Part shown: piece by piece, positions 57,942 to 64,000 of the stretch
How positions within the stretch are numbered: position 1 is the first letter of the stretch
Layout of the letters: every line of letters starts with the position of its first letter
NCBI GenBank assembly: GCA_000341795.1
Contig: AODO01000069.1
Span: forward strand, 62,001-126,000
Source of the DNA: Rhodococcus triatomae BKS 15-14
Lineage (GTDB): Bacteria; Actinomycetota; Actinomycetes; Mycobacteriales; Mycobacteriaceae
Direction: 5' to 3'
DNA length: 64,000 bases
Made by a program: the position numbers and the translations under genes
The notes under the pieces: generated by a model
Databases searched by the model: none
The model's input: only the letters and a program-made list of their open reading frames with translations
Told to the model about the DNA's origin: nothing

Positions 57942-59273
57942 TCACGCCGACTCGTTCGGGTCCCGCAGAACCTGTGTTCCGAGGAACTCGCACACCAGCA
58001 GCGCCAACGCGAGATCCAGTTTGCTGTGGCGGGACAGCCCGGTCGACGAGTCACCGAGAATCTTGTTGATGCGGTACTTGATGGTGTTGCGGTGCAGGTT
58101 CAACCGCTGAGCCGTGTGCAGGTGGCTCTCCCCGGTGTCGAAGTAGACGCTCAGCGTCGTGCGGAGGGTGGCGGCCTGGTCGGTGTCGTCCGCGAGCGGT
58201 CCGAGCAGGTCCCCCACCCAGGCGCGCGTGGAGTCCAGATTGTCCGCGAGCAGGGCCACCACGGCGACACCGGGATCACCGAAGCTCGTCACCCTCTGCC
58301 GGCGTGAGGGGAGGCGACTGATCACGGAGTACGCCGTGCGGGCCTGTTCGTGGGAGCGACGGAAGCCGGCGATCCCCTGCCCCGGCAGACCGATGACGAC
58401 ACGGACGTCGGCCGGGACGGAGGACGCGAGTGCCTCGGTGTCGATCGACGGGTGTCGCCGGCCGAACGGCAGCCACGCCCACACGGTGCCCCGGTCGATC
58501 GCCGTCACGACGGGTGCGCCGTCGGCGTGCAGTGCGCGGGCGATGCTGTGCACGGCCCGGTCCAGATGATTCAGGTCCGCCGTGTGGCCCGAGTCCGTGA
58601 TCCACGCGATGACCGCCACGTGCGCCTGGTCCAGGACGTAACCAACCTCGTTCTCGAACGCCTCGGCCCGGGTGTCGGTTCCGTTGAGCAGGCCGTGGAT
58701 GGTCGAGGAGTGGACGTTGCCCTTCGCCCCGAACCACCGCTGCCGCTCCTGTTCGTAGGCATCGAAGACGTAGAGGGTGATCCAGTCGATGTAGCTGTAG
58801 ACCACGTCGGAGATGTGCGTGAGCACTGCCATGGACTGGGCGCCGGGCAGATTCAGCTCCTCCACCTTCCGATAGAACACCTTCATGAGATCGTCCTGGC
58901 CCATGTGATAGGCACGAACGAGGGAGTGCGAGGACACGTCCCGCTGCGCGAGCCGCAGTGCGTACTCGACCGCAGCGGTCGTGGGCTGCAGGTGCTCGAC
59001 CGAGATGTTGTTGCTCAGGACGTGCAGGATCGTCGAGACGTTGCCGTGCACACTGGCTTCGAGCAGTGAGACCAGCTGCGGATCCGCGTTGAGCTGATCG
59101 ATCTCCCCGGCGAGCAGACCCGACATGGAGCGGACGAGATCGTCGCGGTGCTCGGAGAGGTCCCGCGCAATGCCGGCGACGACGTCGAGGACCTCCAGCT
59201 GAGCGGCCACCGGGACGCGAGCGAGATGGCGGGTCTCGACGCGTTTCCGGTCTCGTGGCTCCGCGTTGCCCAT
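57942..59273 (-). CDS. PucR/CdaR-type transcriptional regulator
   Basis: 443-aa regulator. The C-terminal HTH_30 domain is clear (TLSVYFDTGESHLHTAQRLNLHRNTIKYRINKIL). Before it lies a GGDEF-like region (VVIGLPGQGIAGFRRSHEQARTAYSVI), and the N-terminal ~200 residues form an unassigned helical sensor part. It starts 2 nt after the FAD oxidoreductase stop, so it is the last gene of the operon and probably regulates it. A short GGACAC/GTGTCC hairpin lies in the 28-nt convergent gap on its far side. Confidence 0.9.
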   Translation of the reverse strand: MGNAEPRDRKRVETRHLARVPVAAQLEVLDVVAGIARDLSEHRDDLVRSMSGLLAGEIDQLNADPQLVSLLEASVHGNVSTILHVLSNNISVEHLQPTTAAVEYALRLAQRDVSSHSLVRAYHMGQDDLMKVFYRKVEELNLPGAQSMAVLTHISDVVYSYIDWITLYVFDAYEQERQRWFGAKGNVHSSTIHGLLNGTDTRAEAFENEVGYVLDQAHVAVIAWITDSGHTADLNHLDRAVHSIARALHADGAPVVTAIDRGTVWAWLPFGRRHPSIDTEALASSVPADVRVVIGLPGQGIAGFRRSHEQARTAYSVISRLPSRRQRVTSFGDPGVAVVALLADNLDSTRAWVGDLLGPLADDTDQAATLRTTLSVYFDTGESHLHTAQRLNLHRNTIKYRINKILGDSSTGLSRHSKLDLALALLVCEFLGTQVLRDPNESA

Positions 59274-59275
59274 GA

Positions 59276-60703
59276 TCAGAGACGTCCCTTCCTTCGCAGG
59301 TGGCGCAGGGCGGACTCGGCGGCGTTGTGCCCGCACATTCCGTGCGCACCTGCTCCCGGGGGAGTCGAGGCCGAGCACAGGTAGACCCCGGGAACGCCGA
59401 TACTGTACGGATTCAGTGCCATTCGCGGACGGAAGACCACCTGGAGTCCCGAGTTGGAGCCCCCGATGATGTCTCCACCGACCTGATTGGGATTGTCCTG
59501 CGCCAGACCGGACGGGCCCCGCACCGCCGTCGCCACGATCGTGTCGCGGAAACCGGGTGCGAACCTCTCGATCTGCCCGACGATCGCCTCGGTCGCGTCT
59601 CCGGTGTAGCCCGCGGGGACGTGCGCGTAGGCGTACACCGGGTTGACGCCGCCCTCCGACCTGCTCGGATCGGCCACGTACTGCTGCCCGAGGAGCACGA
59701 ACGGGCGTTCCGGAAGGCGCCCGAGCGTGACGTCCCGCTCGGAACGGGTGATCTCGTCGAAGTCGCCCCCCAGATGGACGGTCCCGGCCCGACCGCACTC
59801 CGGGTCCGTCCACGGGATCGGGCCGTCGATCGCGAAGTCCACCTTGAACGCACCGGGTGCATGACGAAATTTCCCGTACGCCTTCACAACTCGCGACGGG
59901 ACGGCATCCCCCACGATGCGCAGCGCCGCATCCGGCGCGACGTCGAGCAGCACCGTGTCGGCGTCCGGGACGTCCGCCAGACTGCGGACGTGCACTCCCG
60001 TGTGGATCTTCCCACCGTGATCCGCCAGTTGCGCCGCCAGCGCCCGCGCGATCGCACCCGATCCGCCCTCGGCCACGGGCCAGCCGTACCGGTGTCCGGC
60101 CGCCGCGATCATCAACCCGACGGCGGAGGTCGCCGGTCGATCCAGCCGGGTGTAGGCGTGGGCGGCGACGCCTCCGAACAGGGCGCGCCCACGACGCGTG
60201 CGGAACCACCGGGCAGCGACGGTTGCGGGAAGGAGCGCCCGTGGACCGAACATCGCCAGCCGCACAGGATGTCTCGGGACGTTGAGGACGGGGCGCATCA
60301 GATCCGAGGCGAGGTCGTCGAAACCGGCGGCGAGGTCCGACAGGGCACGCTGCCACCTCGGTCCGTCCACGCCCAGGCCCGCAGCGGTCGTCTCGAGTGA
60401 GCGGTACAGCAGTGCGGCGGGTTCGCCGTCCAGCGGGTGGGCGGCGTCGATCTTCGGATGCCGCCACCGCAACCCGTATCGCTCGAGGTCGAGGGTCGCC
60501 AGGTACGGCGATCCGGCACCCATCGGGTGGAACGCCGAGCAGTGGTCGTGGATCAGGCCGGGCAGGGTCAGTTCTCCGGAGCGGGTTCCGCCCCCGATCT
60601 CGTCGGCCGCCTCGAACACGTCGACGTTCACGCCGTTGCGTGCGAGGTGGACCGCGGCAGCGAGCCCGTTGGGCCCGCTGCCGACGACGACCGCGGTGCT
60701 CAC
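59276..60703 (-). CDS. NAD(P)/FAD-dependent oxidoreductase, phytoene-desaturase-like
   Basis: 475-aa flavoprotein. The N-terminal FAD motif is VVVGSGPNGLAAAVHLARNG with ADEIGGGTRSGEL downstream. The C-terminal block GVYLCSASTPPGAGAHGMCGHNAAESAL closes the FAD site. It belongs to the CrtI/RetSat-like group whose members saturate or desaturate isoprenoid or other lipid chains; the substrate here is unknown. No other carotenoid gene is nearby. GTG 60703 overlaps the DUF3556 stop. Confidence 0.88.
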   Translation of the reverse strand: MSTAVVVGSGPNGLAAAVHLARNGVNVDVFEAADEIGGGTRSGELTLPGLIHDHCSAFHPMGAGSPYLATLDLERYGLRWRHPKIDAAHPLDGEPAALLYRSLETTAAGLGVDGPRWQRALSDLAAGFDDLASDLMRPVLNVPRHPVRLAMFGPRALLPATVAARWFRTRRGRALFGGVAAHAYTRLDRPATSAVGLMIAAAGHRYGWPVAEGGSGAIARALAAQLADHGGKIHTGVHVRSLADVPDADTVLLDVAPDAALRIVGDAVPSRVVKAYGKFRHAPGAFKVDFAIDGPIPWTDPECGRAGTVHLGGDFDEITRSERDVTLGRLPERPFVLLGQQYVADPSRSEGGVNPVYAYAHVPAGYTGDATEAIVGQIERFAPGFRDTIVATAVRGPSGLAQDNPNQVGGDIIGGSNSGLQVVFRPRMALNPYSIGVPGVYLCSASTPPGAGAHGMCGHNAAESALRHLRRKGRL

Positions 60704-62556
60704 TGCCGGGTCCCGGAGTTGTCGAGGGATCCGTCGCCGACGGCGCCGCGTGTGACCGTCGCGACCGGCGAGCCGGAGTCGACCGCCGGACTCCGGTCGG
60801 TCGCCGCGAGGGACCACTCGACGTCGAAGGGGATGGGGCCGTTGGGCAACCACGGTTGCTCGGCGACGGCATCGGACACCCTGTAGGTTCCGGATTCGAT
60901 CACGCCGAGTGCCGCATCGATCACCAGGTACTGCTGGACAGCCTTGTGGATGGGCTGCGACTCGATCCACGCGACGACGAACTCACCCGGTGCGAAGTTG
61001 CAGCGCTTCTGGATGGCGTCGATGAGGTGCTTGTTGTGCAGGTGCCCGTCGCCGAAGTTGAAGGCGACGATCGAGTTGCACGAGAACTCGGCTTCGCGCA
61101 GGGCGTAGTGGTCGATGTCGTCCCCCAGGTGCCGCGACATGAGGGACAGCAGGGCACGTCCCTGGCTGTGCAGTGACCGCCACCCCAGCAACTGGTGCAT
61201 GACCACGTCCGCCACCTCCGGTGGGTAGCTCTCGAGCAACTGCGTACGCGTGTTCTCGGCGCCCCTGACGATGTGGGTGTCGAGCTTGTCCTCTGCGCCG
61301 GGAGCGAAAGCCCACATCGCCGATGCCCAGTTTCCAGCGTACTGCCGCATCGAGGGCAGGAACGAGACCAGATCCGGTCGCAGGTTCCCGAGGATCGGGA
61401 AGAAGCACAGCGCGGCGACGATCGCGAGCATCAGCCACGGCGACGACGCGTCGGCCAGGGCGAAGCCGTCCCAGCTCGGGAAACCCCAGAACAGGAAGAC
61501 CGTCGCGTAGGCGAAGAGCAGGTTCCACTCGAGGGGCACCGCGAGGGGGAACGTCGAGGCGATGAAGAGGTGGAACGCCACCATCAGCAGGACCGCGAGC
61601 AGGGTGAGGGTGCGGTTGGTGGAGAACAGCAGCACCAGCGGCGTGGCGATCTCGACGAGAGTGCCCAGCACGTGCCCGACGCCCCCGGCGAGCCTGGAGG
61701 GACGCAGGTCCTCGGGGAAGCTGCGGTAGTGGGCGCGCTTGACTCTCTTCGCACCCAGCCACGGGGTGTTGCTGATCATGGGCGGGATGACCATCGAGAA
61801 GTGGTGGCCGAACTTCGAGACGCCGGCGCCGACCCACACCACGACGATGAGGAGTTTGAGGGCGAGAATCATGTCCACGAACGGCAGGAAGGTGAAGAAC
61901 ACCACCGCGGGCAGATACTGTTCGCTCCGGCCGGCCAGGAAGATCACCTTGTCGCGAAGCCCGATCACGACGTACAGCGCGATGACCGAGTACAGCACCT
62001 CGGGGCGCACCAGACCCGCGTTGTCACCGAGAACGGAGTCGATCGACGCGGAGCCGACACCCGGAAGTGCGATCGCGACAACCAGATTGACGATGATCGC
62101 CGCGTACACCAGCACGTCGAAGACGGTTCGGGTGTCGCCCGCAGTTCCCGGCACCTTTCCCGGCCAGGGGGGAAGCCTGATGGTCCTGGGCTTGAGCCAG
62201 TTGTGAAATCCGCCGGTCATCGGCGTGAAGTGGCCGGCGAGTGGACCCCAGGATCCGCCGAGGCCGAGGATCTCCAGCAACATCGTCCACAGCACGAGCT
62301 TCTGGTAGACGACCGGCTGGTTCCACCAGGACGCCACGTCGAGCCACGACAGTCCCGAGGTGAGGGTCGCGATCGCGGTGCCTGCTCCGACATACAGGAC
62401 GAGCAGTTTGAGAACGTAGATGGTGTGCACCATCTTCGGTGTCCCGAACCCGTGGTCGACCCAGTGCGTGGACATGGCACGGATGCGGTCGAAGAAGGGC
62501 AGGTCACCGAAGGTGGCGGGGTCGACTTCGGGGAAATTCCCGGTCTTGAATCCCAT
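60700..62556 (-). CDS. DUF3556 multi-pass membrane protein
   Basis: 618 aa from ATG 62556, which has AGGAG upstream; the longer frame (to 62610) has no such site. About ten hydrophobic helices occupy residues ~45-420. A soluble C-terminal ~190 residues follow, with HLHNKHLIDAIQKRCNFAPGEFVVAWIESQP. Matches the actinobacterial DUF3556 family in length and layout. Function not known. Its place between an acyl-CoA ligase and a lipid-type FAD oxidoreductase points to lipid metabolism at the membrane. Confidence 0.85.
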   Translation of the reverse strand: MGFKTGNFPEVDPATFGDLPFFDRIRAMSTHWVDHGFGTPKMVHTIYVLKLLVLYVGAGTAIATLTSGLSWLDVASWWNQPVVYQKLVLWTMLLEILGLGGSWGPLAGHFTPMTGGFHNWLKPRTIRLPPWPGKVPGTAGDTRTVFDVLVYAAIIVNLVVAIALPGVGSASIDSVLGDNAGLVRPEVLYSVIALYVVIGLRDKVIFLAGRSEQYLPAVVFFTFLPFVDMILALKLLIVVVWVGAGVSKFGHHFSMVIPPMISNTPWLGAKRVKRAHYRSFPEDLRPSRLAGGVGHVLGTLVEIATPLVLLFSTNRTLTLLAVLLMVAFHLFIASTFPLAVPLEWNLLFAYATVFLFWGFPSWDGFALADASSPWLMLAIVAALCFFPILGNLRPDLVSFLPSMRQYAGNWASAMWAFAPGAEDKLDTHIVRGAENTRTQLLESYPPEVADVVMHQLLGWRSLHSQGRALLSLMSRHLGDDIDHYALREAEFSCNSIVAFNFGDGHLHNKHLIDAIQKRCNFAPGEFVVAWIESQPIHKAVQQYLVIDAALGVIESGTYRVSDAVAEQPWLPNGPIPFDVEWSLAATDRSPAVDSGSPVATVTRGAVGDGSLDNSGTRQ

Positions 62557-62652
62557 GGGGATCACTCCTGACGACGATATGAGGGCAGGGGGCACCGACA
62601 CGGCGACCATCGGGTCCCCGGTCGCGCCCTGGGTTCGGGTGGGTCGCGCTGC

Positions 62653-64000
62653 TCAGATCTGGTCGACGCCGACCGTCGATCTCTTTCGGAGGCCGGGCTT
62701 GTCGATCTTCCCGACGGGGTTTCGCGGAAGTGCCTCGACCACGTGCACCGACTCGGGCACCTTCACCCTCGTCAGGCGTTCGGCGACGTGGGCGAGGAGT
62801 TCGGGTCCGGTGATCTCGCGGTCGGGATAGGCGACGACGTAGGCGACGGGTACCTCGCCGTACGTCTCGTGCGGCGCCCCGACCACGGCGGCCTCGAGCA
62901 CCGCGTCGTGGGTGGCGAGGGCGTTCTCGATCTCCTTGGGGTAGAGGTTCTCCCCGCCCCGGATGATCATGTCCTTGATCCGGTCCACCAGGGTGAGATA
63001 GCCGTCCTCGTCGAGGCGGCCGACGTCGCCGGTGTGCAACCACCCGTCGACCACCGCGCGCCCGGTCTCCTCCGGCCGACCGAGATATCCGCGCATCACG
63101 TTGGGGCCCTTGATGATCACCTCTCCGGTTGCGCCCACCGGGAGGTGTTCACCGGAGACACCGGCGATGGCGAGCTGCTGACCCGGCAACGCCGGACCGA
63201 CCGTGCCGAGTTTCCGCACCCCGGTCACCGGATTGCAGGCCGACGCGCAGGTGCCTTCCGTCAGTCCGTAGCCCTCGACGATCGTCACACCGAACCGGTT
63301 CTCGACCCGGTCGAGAAGTTCCTTGGAGATGGGCGCGGCACCGCAGACCGCGAAACGCAGCGACGACGTGTCGGCCTCCGGGGGGAGCGGTTGCGAGGCC
63401 AGCAGGGCGTAAATGGTTGGCACCGCGGAGAAGTAGGTCGGACGCAGGCGGGCGACATCGGCGAGGAATCGAGCGGGCGAGAAGCGGCCGGTGATGCTGA
63501 GCTGCGCACCGGCGAGCATCGGCGCCAGGAAACTCACGCAGATCGCGTTGACGTGGAACAGCGGGAGGATGAGCAAGCAGTGATCGGTCTCGGTCAGCTG
63601 CAAATGATCACGGAACGTCTCCGCCATGAACTGGAGGTTCGCGTGCGTGAGCTGAACACCTTTCGGCCTCCCGGTCGATCCCGAGGTGTAGATCAGCAGG
63701 GCGGTGTCGGAACTCGCCGGCGCTCCATGCCGCGGCCACGCGGCGGGCGGTGCCGTGGCCATCGACTCCACCGGGATGGCCGGGCGTCCGCATCGGTGCG
63801 TGTCCGCACCCTCGGACACGATAACCACCGCGCCGGAGTCGTCGATCTGGTACCGGGCCTCGAGCTCCGTGAACGCCGGGTTGATCGGGGTTGCGACGGC
63901 ACCGACACGCCACGCCCCCATGATCGCGACGAGAAGCTCCACCCGATTGGGCAGCATCACCGCGACGACGTCGCCGCCGCTCACACCCGCCTCGGTCAGT
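62653..64000 (-). CDS. AMP-dependent acyl-CoA ligase, 5' end outside the window
   Basis: About 449 residues are visible, reading in from the right edge. The phosphate loop IYTSGSTGRPKGVQLTH, A5 motif EGYGLTEGTCAS, hinge LVDRIKDMIIRGGENLYP and C-terminal lysine motif LPRNPVGKIDKPGLRKR are all present. The frame stays open through 64000 with codons that fit the family (LTEAG before VSGGDVVAVMLPNR), so the internal GTG at 63984 is not the true start. It heads the operon with DUF3556 (96-nt gap), the FAD oxidoreductase and PucR. Confidence 0.93.
   Translation of the reverse strand, partial: LTEAGVSGGDVVAVMLPNRVELLVAIMGAWRVGAVATPINPAFTELEARYQIDDSGAVVIVSEGADTHRCGRPAIPVESMATAPPAAWPRHGAPASSDTALLIYTSGSTGRPKGVQLTHANLQFMAETFRDHLQLTETDHCLLILPLFHVNAICVSFLAPMLAGAQLSITGRFSPARFLADVARLRPTYFSAVPTIYALLASQPLPPEADTSSLRFAVCGAAPISKELLDRVENRFGVTIVEGYGLTEGTCASACNPVTGVRKLGTVGPALPGQQLAIAGVSGEHLPVGATGEVIIKGPNVMRGYLGRPEETGRAVVDGWLHTGDVGRLDEDGYLTLVDRIKDMIIRGGENLYPKEIENALATHDAVLEAAVVGAPHETYGEVPVAYVVAYPDREITGPELLAHVAERLTRVKVPESVHVVEALPRNPVGKIDKPGLRKRSTVGVDQI

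Overview
The window comes from a high-GC actinobacterium of the order Mycobacteriales, most likely Rhodococcus or a close relative. The evidence is the dense GTGA/ATGA-coupled nuo operon, a mycobacterial-type integration host factor, an NDMA-type alcohol dehydrogenase, IniA/IniC dynamin-like GTPases, an MPT83-type fasciclin lipoprotein, an IdeR-type iron box and many fatty-acid CoA ligases. No rRNA, tRNA, CRISPR array, transposase or phage gene was seen.

Left end (1-9803, minus strand): ten genes of proton-pumping NADH dehydrogenase (complex I), nuoA to nuoJ, with nuoJ cut by the window edge. All junctions except nuoA/nuoB overlap by 1-4 nt.

10185-18750: a catabolic island between nuo and a response regulator that resembles the nuo-linked Rv3143 of M. 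tuberculosis. A TetR gene is followed by a minus-strand set (acyl-CoA ligase, SDR, ThDP-dependent lyase/decarboxylase) and a divergent plus-strand set (IclR regulator, aldehyde dehydrogenase, acyl-CoA dehydrogenase). Two matching operator-like sites tie the two arms together.

18770-31185: response regulator, fatty-acid CoA ligase, a lipoprotein, an MPT83-like fasciclin protein divergent from a membrane-anchored sulfite-oxidase-type molybdoenzyme (with back-to-back SigK-like promoter motifs between them), a WYL regulator divergent from an epoxide hydrolase, a winged-helix protein, a phospholipase D-like protein, a broken DMT transporter gene and two small coupled genes.

31223-45596: an iron-box-controlled substrate-binding lipoprotein with a tandem split-barrel protein, aminopeptidase N, a fatty-acid CoA ligase and an enoyl-CoA hydratase, mihF away from gmk, an AprAB-like flavoprotein/ferredoxin pair, a thioesterase divergent from its likely TetR regulator, a DUF1707 protein, NDMA-dependent alcohol dehydrogenase, a hypothetical protein and a cupredoxin lipoprotein.

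45691-56474 (minus strand): FUSC-type membrane protein, large cutinase, ECF sigma factor, and an envelope-stress-like cluster made of IniA and IniC GTPases, a membrane-anchored Hsp70, a DxDxDG-repeat protein and a very acidic repeat protein. This cluster is the best candidate here for a poorly described system.

Right end (56645-64000): a lipoprotein, then a minus-strand operon of an AMP-ligase (cut by the edge), a DUF3556 membrane protein, a phytoene-desaturase-like flavoprotein and a PucR regulator.
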